The position numbers and the translations under genes are program-made. Under the pieces are notes generated by a model, which was not told the DNA's origin, did not search any database, and saw nothing but the letters and a program-made list of their open reading frames with translations. A DNA stretch of 64,000 nucleotides from Halalkalicoccus paucihalophilus. Lineage in GTDB: Archaea > Halobacteriota > Halobacteria > Halobacteriales > Halalkalicoccaceae. Each line of letters opens with the position of its first letter. Within the stretch, counting starts at the first letter, position 1. The stretch is taken from positions 310,001 through 374,000 of the forward strand of contig NZ_LTAZ01000013.1 in NCBI RefSeq assembly GCF_001593955.1. The letters run 5' to 3'. Shown piece after piece: positions 43,020 through 52,752 of the stretch.

Positions 43020-44159
43020 CTACGACTGTTGTGGGAGTCCGGCTACCGATTCGGTGTAGTTTCGACGAGGCGGCTGCTGTCGCGCTGTCGACGTCAGGTG
43101 GTCGACCACATACTTCGCATCCCTGCCGACGCCGGTGAACAGCCCCGACGTCATCGCATACAGAAAGAATAAGCCGACGAAGTACAGTCCCGGCTCGTCC
43201 GGAACGACGCCGCGCACGTGGACAGGCTCCTTGGGTTGTTCCTTTCCGTCGAAGATTGGGAGGTCTATCCACGAAAAGTCAGGATGGAAGCCAGTGCACC
43301 AGATGACATTCTCGACGTTGAGAACGTCGTCATCCCCGACGACGGGGCGACCGTCGCGGACACCGGTCATGCGAGGCACCCGCTCAACGCCGGCCGCGGC
43401 CAGGTCACTTGGTTTCGTGCGCACTAGCGGGCCGCCCTGTGAGAGCACCTTCGGGCGGAGACGGCGCCCGATCAGCGTCCCCGTAGTGAGGATTCGGTGG
43501 AAGAGCACGCGCATCACGAACGGAACCCCGAGGTAACGGCCGACCCACGAGTCGATGTGGAACGGCACGTGGCCGACGTCCCGGCCCGACAGCCACGTTT
43601 CATGTCCGTCGGCGACGTCGAGTGCGATCTCGGCACCGGAGTTGCCCGCCCCAACGACGAGCACGTCCCCGTCCTGAAGCTGATCGGGGTTACGGTAGTC
43701 GATCGAGTGCAGCTGGACGATGTCATTGGAGAGTTCCGCTGCGAAATCCGGGACCGTCGGGACCTGGTAACTCGCCATCGCCACCACGACGTTGTCCGTC
43801 TCTATCCGCCGGTTGCCCGCGGTGACCAGAAAGCCATTGCCGCTCCGTTCCAGCCCGTCCACGCGGACGCCGAGTTCGACGGGCAGGTCGAACCGCTGGG
43901 CGTAGGTCTCCAGGTAATCGGCCACCTCGTCTTTCGTGGGGAAAGCGTACGGTGAGCCCGGAATATCCATCCCCGGTAGGCTCGAGTAACGGGCAGGAGT
44001 GAACACTTGGAGAGAATCCCAGCGTGCCCGCCATGCGTCACCGACGCGGTCGCTCGCATCAAGGATGATGAAGTCCTGGTCGTGCTGCTGCAGGTAGTAC
44101 CCGGTCGCCAGTCCGGCCTGGCCGCCACCGATGACGACGGTGTCATGTCGTTCGATCAT
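43020..44159 (-). CDS. FAD/NAD(P)-dependent monooxygenase-like oxidoreductase
   Basis: A 379-aa flavoprotein. The FAD-binding GxGxxG is VVIGGGQAGLATGYYLQ (about 8-24); the NAD(P)-binding glycine motif is VLVVGAGNSGAEIALDVA (about 165-182). An ATG-like FAD strand (VENVIWCTGFHPDFSW) comes near residue 285. The pattern fits flavin-containing monooxygenases and YcnE/CzcO-type putative potassium or sulfide-related flavoproteins. The GC content is higher than its surroundings. It pairs with the HTH regulator downstream of its start region on the same strand (44317-45129) and may be controlled by it. Confidence 0.78.
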   Translation of the reverse strand: MIERHDTVVIGGGQAGLATGYYLQQHDQDFIILDASDRVGDAWRARWDSLQVFTPARYSSLPGMDIPGSPYAFPTKDEVADYLETYAQRFDLPVELGVRVDGLERSGNGFLVTAGNRRIETDNVVVAMASYQVPTVPDFAAELSNDIVQLHSIDYRNPDQLQDGDVLVVGAGNSGAEIALDVADGHETWLSGRDVGHVPFHIDSWVGRYLGVPFVMRVLFHRILTTGTLIGRRLRPKVLSQGGPLVRTKPSDLAAAGVERVPRMTGVRDGRPVVGDDDVLNVENVIWCTGFHPDFSWIDLPIFDGKEQPKEPVHVRGVVPDEPGLYFVGLFFLYAMTSGLFTGVGRDAKYVVDHLTSTARQQPPRRNYTESVAGLPQQS

Positions 44160-44316
44160 GTCTTCGTTTCTCGGTAAGTGTACGCGTTGGAGGAACGTGA
44201 TGATGCCGCGTGCAAGATTTCATGCCCTGAAATCTCAGATAGACCAGGTGACTGCTACGTCAACAGCTCTTGGCTGACCGATTTGGCAGTTCGACGGCAG
44301 TGGTCGTCGTCCCTAA

Positions 44317-45129
44317 TTACGAGGGCACGCGGGACTCAAAGGTGTCGGGATCGACTGGCGTCGCCTCCACGCGAACCTGCTCGAAGACCGAGATGGCCCA
44401 GTCACGGGCTTCCGGGGCGTTGGTGTCGATAACCGCCACGAGCGCCCCGGTCTCAACGTCATGGCAGCAGATACCGACCCGGTCGTCCACGATGCCGAGA
44501 CCGCAGCGGTCACCGTCGGGGAGGTGGTCGTGGACGAGAACGGTCGCGTTCTCGCAGGCGGTGACCTCCATGATCCGATCTGGGTTCCAGGCAACCATCC
44601 CCTCCAGAGCCTCAGGCGTGAACACATATTCGAACGTCATTCCCTCAAGGACCGCGCCGCAGGCCGTCTCGAGATTGCTTGATTTGTAAACGATGTTGTC
44701 GAACCCGCGCAATGACGAGGTAGACGCGATGAGTTGGCCGAGACGCTCGACAGGCTCGTAGGGGTACCCTGGTCCAGGATAGGAGACTACCGCGTCGGCG
44801 AAGAGATCGACGGAGAAGCCCGGCATCTCGACGGGCAACCACTGCCAGACGTCGCGGAGCTTCTCCTCGATTTTCATCGCGTCCCGCAGAGTCAGGAATT
44901 GGTCGGCGACGTACTCGCCAAGAGGAGTCAGCCCGTACCTTGGGCCGTCCCGTACAAGCCACCTCCGCTCTTGGAAGTCGGTGAGCACCCGTCCGATGGT
45001 CGGTGAGGAGGCGCCGGTGGCCTCACACAGGTCTTGACGGTCGGTCGGTCCGTCGTGCAACATTTCGAGGACGCCGACGCGGTGGACCGACGTGGCCAAA
45101 AACTGGATGTTGTCAATTCCCACAGTCAT
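44317..45129 (-). CDS. HTH transcriptional regulator with FilR1-like domain
   Basis: A 270-aa regulator. The N-terminal winged helix (HRVGVLEMLHDGPTDRQDLC, then SSPTIGRVLTDFQERRWLV) is ArsR/MarR-like, and the following 170 residues resemble the FilR1 domain of archaeal regulators (FEYVFTPEALEGMV; ACENATVLVHDHLP; GLGIVDDRVGICC). Such proteins sense a small ligand or redox state. It lies 157 nt upstream of the flavoprotein gene on the same strand, so the pair may be a regulator-enzyme unit. Both are GC-rich. Confidence 0.72.
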   Translation of the reverse strand: MTVGIDNIQFLATSVHRVGVLEMLHDGPTDRQDLCEATGASSPTIGRVLTDFQERRWLVRDGPRYGLTPLGEYVADQFLTLRDAMKIEEKLRDVWQWLPVEMPGFSVDLFADAVVSYPGPGYPYEPVERLGQLIASTSSLRGFDNIVYKSSNLETACGAVLEGMTFEYVFTPEALEGMVAWNPDRIMEVTACENATVLVHDHLPDGDRCGLGIVDDRVGICCHDVETGALVAVIDTNAPEARDWAISVFEQVRVEATPVDPDTFESRVPS

Positions 45130-45206
45130 ATGCGATGTAGGAGGGCAAGTAGCTTAGCGTTTCTACCATGTGGGAGAGACAGGCGATTCTACGTTAAGGA
45201 AAACAC

Positions 45207-45341
45207 GGGACAGACGAGGTCGAGCAGACGAAACATCCTCGCGAGAAGCTCATCGTGGTCGACGAGAATGCAGCCGATCGGTATCACGATTGTTGTAATC
45301 GGACTAAGGAGCAACCCTCTACAGAGAGCGTGATGTCCTAA
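45207..45341 (+). pseudogene. Decayed copy 3 of the coiled-coil/wHTH gene (3' end)
   Basis: Only the last 44 codons remain: TDEVEQTKHPREKLIVVDEN, then AADRYHDCCNRTKEQ and SVMS with TAA at 45339-45341. It aligns with the end of the 39926 gene and of the copy at 42226. It is followed by block C and by copy 3 of the inverted repeat. Confidence 0.6.
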
Positions 45342-45435
45342 CAACGGGACAACAACACAGAGCATAGTCCGCGAGAGCGAACCACGAAAGCACGGCCGTA
45401 CTAGTAACAACGACGAACAAATCTAGAATAGTACA

Positions 45436-45504
45436 GTAGTAGTGTGGGTAGTAGAACCGGTTTTGCTGGTTGACCTTCGGAATCCCACCCCACCACGGTA
45501 TGAT
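45436..45504. repeat. Conserved downstream block C with a diverged palindrome
   Basis: A TAGTAGTGTGGGTAGTAGAA-type stretch (about 45436-45455) and CCCCACC-AC-GGTATGAT (about 45488-45504) match blocks A and B; the palindrome has lost symmetry on both sides. Confidence 0.5.
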
Positions 45505-45517
45505 CCGTCAGCTACTA

Positions 45518-45560
45518 CCTTGTGCAACAACCTTCATGATCGGCATACTGTTGCACAAGG
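45518..45560. repeat. Inverted repeat family CTTGTGCAACA, copy 3
   Basis: CCTTGTGCAACA (45518-45529) and TGTTGCACAAGG (45549-45560) are perfect 12-nt arms 19 nt apart, 13 nt after the block C palindrome. From here to 45821 no gene is supported, although a 26-codon frame at 45680 (MSQSGDEDVHPHSSLGAMAG) followed by in-frame stops may be another relic. Confidence 0.72.
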
Positions 45561-45821
45561 CTAGGTTTGAGCACAGCGAGGTAATTCATAAATAGCGCCA
45601 AAATTTCCCCTTAGTGGCGGGAGGAGTCGAGTAGGGCTGTCAGAGGCACCTATAACTCCCCGCCCTTCTCCGCTTGCTCATGAGCCAAAGCGGAGACGAG
45701 GATGTTCATCCGCATTCGTCCTTAGGGGCTATGGCTGGAAACCAGTTAGTGCTAGCATAGGAAATCGACCCCAAACAGCCCCTTTACCATTTAGGTAACA
45801 GCCCGTAGAATCCGTAGGAGC

Positions 45822-48800
45822 CTATGCAGCACTGGTCGTAGACGCATCAAACAATACCTCACAGATTTTTCGTTGGGCCGCTCGCAGATGATGCGTGAAT
45901 GTCGGTTGGGAAACATCTAATGAGGCCGCGACTTCCCGACCTGTTTGAACCCGCGGCGATTCGAAATACCCACTCAGGTATGCCGTCTGGAGAACTGCCT
46001 CTTGTTTCTCAGTTAAGCGCTCTCCGCAGACCGTTCGAAACGTTCGTTGCGTTTTGAGCGGGCGCTCACGGGTTTTACGTCCACGTAACTCTATGTTCGG
46101 AACGTTCTGTTCAATCCGCTCAATAAAATTCGCGGACAGCGGCCATATCGGAGATATCTACGACAACTGTTGTTACTCCTTCTTCGATGGTGAGCGTTCG
46201 GATGACTGCACCCTGTTTGGTGAGCATGGACGAAAGTGTTGGCTCGGATGATCGCAATCTAAACAAGGATCCGGTATCACGCTCGTCGATACATCGTAGT
46301 TCTTCAATAGCAACGGACTGCGTACTGGCAGCACGAACCGTTTCCGGTGAACTACCCTTCACGGTGAAAAAGACGTCCGGCTCCCCTTCTGAGCGGTGAA
46401 CAAGCCCCTCGAGGGTGACCGTACACCCCAGTCGCTCTGCGAGGCGACAAAGCGGTGTAGTCGGCTCTCGACATTGAAGCGTAAGTTCAACGACTCGATC
46501 GGTGTGGAGCGTTGCTCGAGTCTCAACAGCGTTGATCGCATGTCCGATCGTCTGACCGAGTTCAGTTAGGACAGCATGATTTCGTTCGTCGGATTGGGGC
46601 TGTGTAGCATAGACTGATAAGACTCCATACAGGGATTCTTCATACACCAACGGGACACTAATACATGAGCGTGCACCCCGTTCGAGCGTCGCCGTCCGTG
46701 CGGGAGCAAACTCCGTTTCTGTAGCAAGATCGGGTACGACCTGTGTATCGTGAGTACGTATCGCAGTAGTGATTGGGTTTCGAGTAGTCGTGGTCTCGTC
46801 AATCGTCGTCTTCAGTTCTTCAACATAGCCACTATCAACGCCGACCCATTCCCGTGGTGTAATCGTGTTTGTGGCCGAATCGTGCTCGCCGATCCAAGCG
46901 AATTGGTACTGATCGGACTCAGCTAACCGCTCACAGACCGCACGATCGATCTCTTCTACACTGTCGGCCTGCACTAATGCTTGATCGATTTCTCGAATGA
47001 GACTATTGAGGCGATTGAGACGGGCTAATTCTTCGTTTTGTTGGGCGAGCTGCTGTTCACCTTTCGCCCGATCCCACGCTGCTTCGATAGTCGACCCAAG
47101 CGCTCCAGCGAGACCGATTGTTGAGTCATCAAACGGTTCTGCCTGAGCAGAGCCAATACAGAGAACACCATGTCTCGACAGTGGAACCAGTATATACTGT
47201 TGTAGCGATGATTCCGAGGAGGGACCCCCAGTGAATGAATCGCCATTTTCAACGTTGATCTCATTGTCGATGAACGCTTGCCACGCCTGCTCTGACAACC
47301 CCTCTAATAGCTCACTTGAAATCTCCTCTATGTCTGGATCCGTGTGGCTAGTACCGTGTCGGAACTCACCAGTTGTCTCGTCGTAGCGCCATAGTGCAGC
47401 ATACTCAGTGTCAAGTACATCCCGTGCGATGTCGACCGATCGGGTGCTGATCTCTTGTGTTCCGGCGTTCATGAGCTCACGACTGATGGTATTCAGCCGT
47501 TCGAGAGCCGTCTGCAGCTCTCTCTGGTTCGTGATATCGTTGAATAGGATCGCGACTTTGCGCTCTTGTGGGTCTCCAAGACGGAACGCGTACACATCGA
47601 ACCAGCAGTCCCAGTCTTCGACGTATTGTTCAAACCGGATCGACTCACCACTGAGAGCAACATTGCCGTACCGTTCATACCACTCTTGTCCGATATTTGC
47701 CCCGAGCTCATTGACAGTCTTCCCCTCGGCATTCTCAAGTCCAGTCAGTACTTCGAAGGCTGGATTAGCCTCGATAATCCGGTAATCAACCGGGTCCTTG
47801 TTCTCATCGAACAGCATCTCAACGATACAAAACCCTTCGTCGATCGATTCGAACAGCGTCCGGTAGCGTTCTTCACTTCTACGCAGTGCTTTTTCAGTTT
47901 CCTTTCGCTCAGTGATATCTGTGAAAATCACTCCAACTTGTTTGCTATTCCGCTCTCCAATGTGGAACGCGTACAACTCTAAAATCCGACCCTCAGATGA
48001 AAATTCGCGTTCGAAGCGGACTGCTTCACCAGTCTGCAAAACGGTATTGTAAACGTCGAACCACTCTTCAGAGATATCGGGAATCGCTTCTCGCATCGTC
48101 TTTCCAACTACATTGTCGACGCCGGATTGCTCGGTGAATGCAGGATTTGCTTCAACATAGCGAAAATCGATTGGGTCGTCTGAATCCGTCTCGACTTTCT
48201 CGATGATACAAAATCCTTCGTCGATCGATTCGAACAGCGTTCGGTATTTCCGTTCTGACTCTCGCAGCCGTTCGCGTGCTTGTTCTTTTGCCCGATGGAG
48301 TTCCCGACCGCGCAGCATAACGTCCGTAGCAAGGTGCGAATCGCATGTATCGAGCCGTGAGAGCAGCTCATCCTCTCCATCTGCCTGCAACTGGCGGACG
48401 ATGGACGTCACATCCTCGACGCGGTGAATGATGTAATCGATCCCACCGGCTTCGTTGAACACCGGGGAGTTCGTTGGACTCCACCAGCGTTCTTCGAACT
48501 CGCTGTCCTCAGATTCACGATCAGGGATTGGATAATAGGTTATCGGCATTACATCTGCTTTCCCCGTCGATCGCACTCGATCAAGCGATTTACGTAATCG
48601 CGGAACCCCCTCTGGATCCGGATTCTCAGGATCGGCAGGGAAGACTTCAAACAGAGTGTCACCGATTATCTCTGCACGTTCGGTCATTGTCGCTTCTAGA
48701 TACGCCTCGCTCACTGCGACAATTTCGTAGTCATCAGGCTCGACAATGAGATACAGCTCCGGAACGTGTTCAAATAATTGTCGAAATGTCGCTTCAGTGG

Positions 48801-49112
48801 CTCGTGCGGCGGCGTCTTTGCGATCGTCATCCGCCCGCTCGGAATTGTTGTTTTCAGTAAGACCAGTTTTCGACTCGATTCGCTCGTCTGTTTTTGAGTA
48901 GGAGGGGATTGCCACCAGACACGACTGTCCGTGCCGACGTTTTTCGTATTCAGCCGACCGTCCTCGGCGAGTCTGTCGAGTTTGTCGTAGATCGTATGAG
49001 TAGAACACTCAAACTGCTCGGCTATTTCTGGCGTTGTGAGTGGTGTTCCGGGTGGAGCAAGCTCATCAACTGCATCAAGAACAGTAGATAGCAGTGGCGT
49101 GTGTGATGTCAT
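45822..49112 (-). pseudogene. Frameshifted multi-domain regulator (wHTH-PAS-GAF-BAT-HTH_10)
   Basis: Three pieces in two shifts form one bacterio-opsin-activator-type regulator. The 5' piece (49112-about 48890) has a winged helix (LTTPEIAEQFECSTHTIYDK, LDRLAEDGRL). The middle piece (in a 962-codon frame, 46120-about 48890) has three PAS domains (one FRQLFEHVPE; two with RTLFESIDEGFCI), two GAF domains and a BAT domain. The 3' piece (46127-45822) is the HTH_10 (LTEKQEAVLQTAYLSGYFES, TREVAASLDVSQ-like). Shifts lie near 48890 and 46125. Intact, it would be a sensor with a DNA-binding end; as read it cannot make the full protein. Either natural decay or sequencing indels could explain it. Confidence 0.75.
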
Positions 49113-49261
49113 GTTACTAGATAACGCTAGGCAACCTTGAAAAGGCTTTGAGGATTACCCTCACGACTCAGTGTTCCGGTGCCCTACTATCGTGTCTCTC
49201 ACGTATAGTCGTCCACGATGCAGGCCGAAAGTTGATAACCATGCTACATGGTTGAATGAAT

Positions 49262-49402
49262 ATGCCCCAATGCGATGAGTGTGGCCAGCACGTGACCGCC
49301 GATTTCCACCGCGTATTCGCTGGTAATGACGGAACGCTCTATGGCTGTCCGAATTGTCTGAGTGCAACGGCAATCAAGAATGGAAAAGCAACCGGCCACT
49401 GA
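49262..49402 (+). CDS. 46-aa DUF7563-like zinc micro-protein
   Basis: From ATG 49262 (or 49256, two residues longer) the protein reads CDECGQHVTADFHRVFAGN then GTLYGCPNC. Two CxxC pairs form a zinc ribbon, as in the small haloarchaeal DUF7563 proteins. It is complete at 46 codons and too short for most gene callers. Function unknown; such proteins are often monocistronic. Confidence 0.72.
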   Translation: MPQCDECGQHVTADFHRVFAGNDGTLYGCPNCLSATAIKNGKATGH

Positions 49403-49639
49403 CCGTTCAGTGGTTATTGATTGCTGCAGCTAAACGAAGTGCTAGGGCAAACAGGACCGCCGGTATTGAACAAAAAGAGAGCAGGCTCGTGCTCGCTCAA
49501 GAATCTCCTCGATTTTGCTCCACCGACGGTCAGCGAGAGTACCAAGATGCGCCGGCATGGGCTCAAACAAAGTGGTGGCTCTTTGGGTAGGGCCTATAGA
49601 ATAATGTAGCCGACCTCAAGGAGAGATCTAGCGTTGCCC

Positions 49640-49978
49640 TCACTTGCTTTCGTCTCGCTTCGCCCCGTTCCCCCTGCGGCTACGAACCCGTGTCCGGTCG
49701 CGCTCATTTCGCTCCCGCTGGCGGTCGTCTGTTCGGTGATCTCGCCGTCGTGGCGGTGGTGTCTCGTCCCGTCGTCTGCTGCTGTCCCTTTGGTTGTCCT
49801 GTCGCCCTCTCTCTCGCCGGTTGTTCCGCCGTCTCCTGTCTCGCTGGTTGTCTCGATCCTGTCGGCGTTCATCGCGCCGCACTGCTTTGGTAACAGACGA
49901 CATGACTGTACCAACTGTCTTGATCGCTTTTCCAATCGGTTTCAACGGTTTGACTGATACCATTTTAGTGTGTGTCAT
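49640..49978 (-). CDS. Arginine-rich basic protein
   Basis: A 112-aa protein with a short amphipathic start (VKPLKPIGKAIKTVGTVMSS) followed by about 75 residues dominated by Arg, Asp, Glu and Gln (RRQDRDNQRDRRRRNNRRER). Strong positive charge is unusual for a haloarchaeon. It might bind nucleic acid or act as a capsid/packaging-like protein. The region reads in several long open frames, so the choice of strand is not certain; the start, the N-terminal composition and a dyad at 49970-49997 favour this one. No family is recognised. Confidence 0.4.
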   Translation of the reverse strand: MTHTKMVSVKPLKPIGKAIKTVGTVMSSVTKAVRRDERRQDRDNQRDRRRRNNRRERGRQDNQRDSSRRRDETPPPRRRDHRTDDRQRERNERDRTRVRSRRGNGAKRDESK

Positions 49979-49997
49979 ATGTTAAGATATCACACAC
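49970..49997. promoter_or_regulatory. Imperfect dyad at the start of the Arg-rich gene
   Basis: GTGTGTCATAT (49970-49980) and ATATCACACAC (49987-49997) are 11-nt arms with one mismatch, 6 nt apart, overlapping the start codon. An operator that blocks initiation would fit. Confidence 0.4.
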
Positions 49998-50127
49998 CCT
50001 CCTATTGTACAGACTTACTCAAGGAACGTAGCTGTTACGGTCATTCCCGTTGTGATTAGTCCTGTGATGCGGTATTGTTTGACTTTGCTCTGTATCACGA
50101 ATACTTCTAAACAACTGGTGGTTGCAT

Positions 50128-50316
50128 TCAGGCCTGTGCTCGCTCAATAGTCTCCTCAAGGTGGTCTTCGCAGACGTACTCCGAGAGTACGTCATCAGTC
50201 AGCACGTAATAGTCGGCATCATGCTCACAATCATCGGTCGCACATGGGCGCGGCGTGTTTCGCTCGCCGAATCCAAGGACGAGATCGACACCCGGCCGAT
50301 CGAGACGATTCGTCAT
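50128..50316 (-). CDS. 62-aa zinc-binding small protein
   Basis: From ATG 50316 the protein carries a Cys/His set (CATDDCEHDADYYV... and YVCEDHLEE), which suits a single zinc site of the AN1/ribbon type. The longer frame to 50430 adds a basic, atypical extension. It is acidic and compact, a common haloarchaeal small-protein type with unknown role. Confidence 0.6.
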   Translation of the reverse strand: MTNRLDRPGVDLVLGFGERNTPRPCATDDCEHDADYYVLTDDVLSEYVCEDHLEETIERAQA

Positions 50317-50437
50317 AGCTACTTCTCTCTTGATAGGCCATATAGTTCTTCTATATTTCTGAGAAAACCGTCTGTTCTGCCTCAGCTGTCTACACCCAGC
50401 TGTTCTAAACGAATCAAGCCGAACAATCACTCTCTAC

Positions 50438-51431
50438 TCAGCTGAGTGGTTCGATCGTGGTCATAACACCCTTAACAGGGCGAAGCGTCGGCGTTGGTCG
50501 TAAATTCCGGAGCTCCTGAGCAACCACCTCGATATCGAATTCCTGTGTCAGGCGAGCGAGCGAGAGCGTCGCTCCCGAGAGGGCAAACTGCGAGCCAATA
50601 CACGAATGAGGTCCCGTACTGAACGGGAAATACGCGCTCACGGCATTCGGTGATCGTCGTTCCCATCGCGACGGATCGAACTTTCGTGGATCGTCGAAGT
50701 ACCGTTTGTCCCGATGAACAGACCACTGCGGAAGGATCACTGCAGATCCCTTCTCTACTACGTAGTCGCCTAGCTTGACTTTCTCACTTGCTTGGCGGAA
50801 CACCGCCCACACTGGTGGATACAATCGTAGCCCCTCCCGATATACACGGCGAGTATACGAAAGATCCGTGAGATGGTCATACCGTGGTTGTTCAGTACCA
50901 AGCGCACTGTCTGCCTCGGTTCGAACGCGATCTCGAATCGCCGGGGATCGAGCAAGCAAACCGAGTGTATAGGTCAGGCTGAGCGCAGTCGTCTCGTGTC
51001 CCGCGATAAGGAATGTGGCGACCTCATCACGGATCTGAGTCTCCGGGTACGTGACCGCCGGATCCGCTTCAGCGCGTAACAAGAGCGCAAGCATATCTCG
51101 CGGAGGTTGGTCCTCGTCCGTAGTTGCTAGTTTGGCCCGTCGTTGCTCGATTATTTCCTCGCTCAAGTTGCGAATGCCTTCAGCTGCTTGCTTGAACTCC
51201 GGGGAGATCCGTTGTGGAAGCCAGTTCAGACGGACAGTCGACGGTGAGAACTCGAATTCGATGCCCGCAATATGCATCCACTCGTGGAACTGTGCTGCCC
51301 GCTCACGGCCGAGATCTTCACCTAAGAGAATTTCCGAGGCGACCCGGATTGTCAGTGCCGTCATAAGTACATCTGCAACAGTGAGTTCTCGTGGCTCGGT
51401 ACCCGACCTCACTGATAGTGCACCTGCTCGC
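50438..51431 (-). pseudogene. Cytochrome P450 lacking its N-terminal third
   Basis: The frame carries a good P450 core: the I-helix oxygen-binding AGHETTALSLTYTLG, the K-helix EGLRLYPPVWAVFRQ (ExxR), the PxxF region FDPSRWERR and the heme-binding FSTGPHSCIGSQFAL with its Cys. About 330 residues align; complete members have around 440. The reading frame enters from within the upstream regulator's 3' end (51432-51484) and has no start of its own, so the first 100 or so residues have been lost. The product is probably non-functional despite an intact heme region. Confidence 0.7.
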
Positions 51432-52082
51432 TCAGTCGTCCTCTGGTGAGACGAGAATGTGAGACAGGATATTCGTGGTCCCACGTCGGATCCGCTCGGT
51501 CACCGCCTGATCCGACACCCCCAGTTGCGTCCCTAACTCCTTGGAGGTTATCTCACGCGGAACCGTAAAGTAGCCCTCCTCAAGCGCGACAAGGAGTGTA
51601 TCGTACTGAATATCCGTCAACCCATAGCGAGTCGGTGATTCAGCGCTGCTGGGCCGATAGGTACGATTGAGTGATAGCGGGAGGCCTGCCTCTTTACAAT
51701 GAGCGTGAAACTCTGAAAGCGCCTCATGGCTCGGAAACCGAAGTTCGAACGTCCACGTGCTGCCTATCCCAACCGCATCGAGGAGATCCGCCCGCTGGGA
51801 TTGGATCTCAGTGAAGATACTATCGGGCTCTTCGGCCCACTCGATGCGATACAACGCCCGATCCTCGAAGACGTCCAGTTGGGTGATCGACTCGATCAAT
51901 CGATGCTCACGAAGGCGCTGTTCGACTGGTTCGGGCTCGTCCGTATGGATCCAGATCAGGGGCACCGTTCGCTCCCCAGCCGGAATCACCCGTTCGAGTT
52001 GGATCGGCACATCCGGCAGCTCCGCGAGCAACTCACTGAGCACGAAATCACCCTCGACCTGGATTTCAGCAATCACACTCAT
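51432..52082 (-). CDS. Bacterio-opsin-activator-type HTH_10 regulator
   Basis: A 216-aa haloarchaeal regulator. Residues 1-150 form the BAT-type ligand domain (SVIAEIQVEGDFVLSELLAE, PLIWIHTDEPEPVEQ, TFELRFPSHEALSEFHAHC). The C-terminal HTH_10 is LTDIQYDTLLVALEEGYFTV, then REITSKELGTQLGVSDQAV and TERIRRGTTNIL. It probably binds DNA near its target promoters. The 64-aa gene at 52101 ends 18 nt upstream of it on the same strand. Its 3' end is directly fused to the truncated P450, so a deletion joined the two. Confidence 0.8.
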   Translation of the reverse strand: MSVIAEIQVEGDFVLSELLAELPDVPIQLERVIPAGERTVPLIWIHTDEPEPVEQRLREHRLIESITQLDVFEDRALYRIEWAEEPDSIFTEIQSQRADLLDAVGIGSTWTFELRFPSHEALSEFHAHCKEAGLPLSLNRTYRPSSAESPTRYGLTDIQYDTLLVALEEGYFTVPREITSKELGTQLGVSDQAVTERIRRGTTNILSHILVSPEDD

Positions 52083-52100
52083 ATGTTACCTACCCCGTCA

Positions 52101-52295
52101 TCAGCGTCCCGCGTCTTTTTTCGCGAGTTCGAGAATCATGATCTCCCAGTCGGAATCGTCGGTTGTGGTCCGACACTCCCATCTTCCTTCGATGTCACCC
52201 TCGTTTTCGTGGGCTGGCTGCACGAGTTTCTGCAGTACAGTAGTGAACGCTTCCTCTGTGGTGACCGTTTCAGCTACTGTTTCAAAATCGTCCAT
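52101..52295 (-). CDS. 64-aa small acidic protein (HalX-like)
   Basis: A complete 64-aa protein (MDDFETVAETVTTEEAFTTV then LQKLVQPAHENEGDIEG, WECRTTTDDSDWEIMIL). The single-domain layout with a C-terminal WE-x-CR and DWE-IMI motif is a recurrent haloarchaeal small family without known function. It sits 18 nt upstream of the HTH_10 regulator on the same strand, probably in one operon. Confidence 0.65.
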   Translation of the reverse strand: MDDFETVAETVTTEEAFTTVLQKLVQPAHENEGDIEGRWECRTTTDDSDWEIMILELAKKDAGR

Positions 52296-52463
52296 GATGC
52301 GGTCTGGTATGGTCTGGATGGGCTGTTTGAGTGCCAGGCTGATCGATCTCTGTCCGTGTCGCGGGCGGGTATCCCTCGATACCAGTGTGACCTTCTCATC
52401 TGGTCCGTATACCCCCTCCGAGCCCGATTCGTATATGACTATGGTCTAATACCTTACATTAAC

Positions 52464-52475
52464 TTGGTATACCAA
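52464..52475. promoter_or_regulatory. Perfect 12-nt palindrome TTGGTATACCAA
   Basis: The palindrome lies in a 457-nt gene-free stretch (52296-52752). A partial second copy (TTGGTATACTCT) starts at 52503, about 39 nt away. Spaced operator-like sites upstream of the minus-strand operon at 52295 suggest binding of a dimeric regulator, perhaps the adjacent HTH_10 protein. Confidence 0.45.
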
Positions 52476-52752
52476 CGTATTGGCGATAGAATGTATAGGT
52501 GGTTGGTATACTCTGTGAATTCCTTTTAGGCGTCCTCGATCTACGCTTCCCAACAACGCTAAATGACACCCAGCGGGACCGGTTCGTTTTATGCAAATAA
52601 CAATTACTATAAAAATACACTTGTTTCTATCTGTTTCACATCTATATTAGTGATCCACACATATCACCCATACACTTCAAAGAGTATAGTCGCTCCAGAG
52701 ATTGTTATGTATGAATACTATAACTATATAACGTGCTAATGATCTTATTGGA

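Noticed and set aside
1702-45560. The CCTTGTGCAACA repeats as a CRISPR array or integron attC set
   Set aside because: Copies are far apart, not regularly spaced as repeats and spacers, and no cas or tyrosine-integrase gene is present in the window.
45680-45760. 26-codon ATG frame (MSQSGDEDVHPHSS...)
   Set aside because: Ends at an in-frame TAG followed by further stops; too short to call, only noted as a possible relic.
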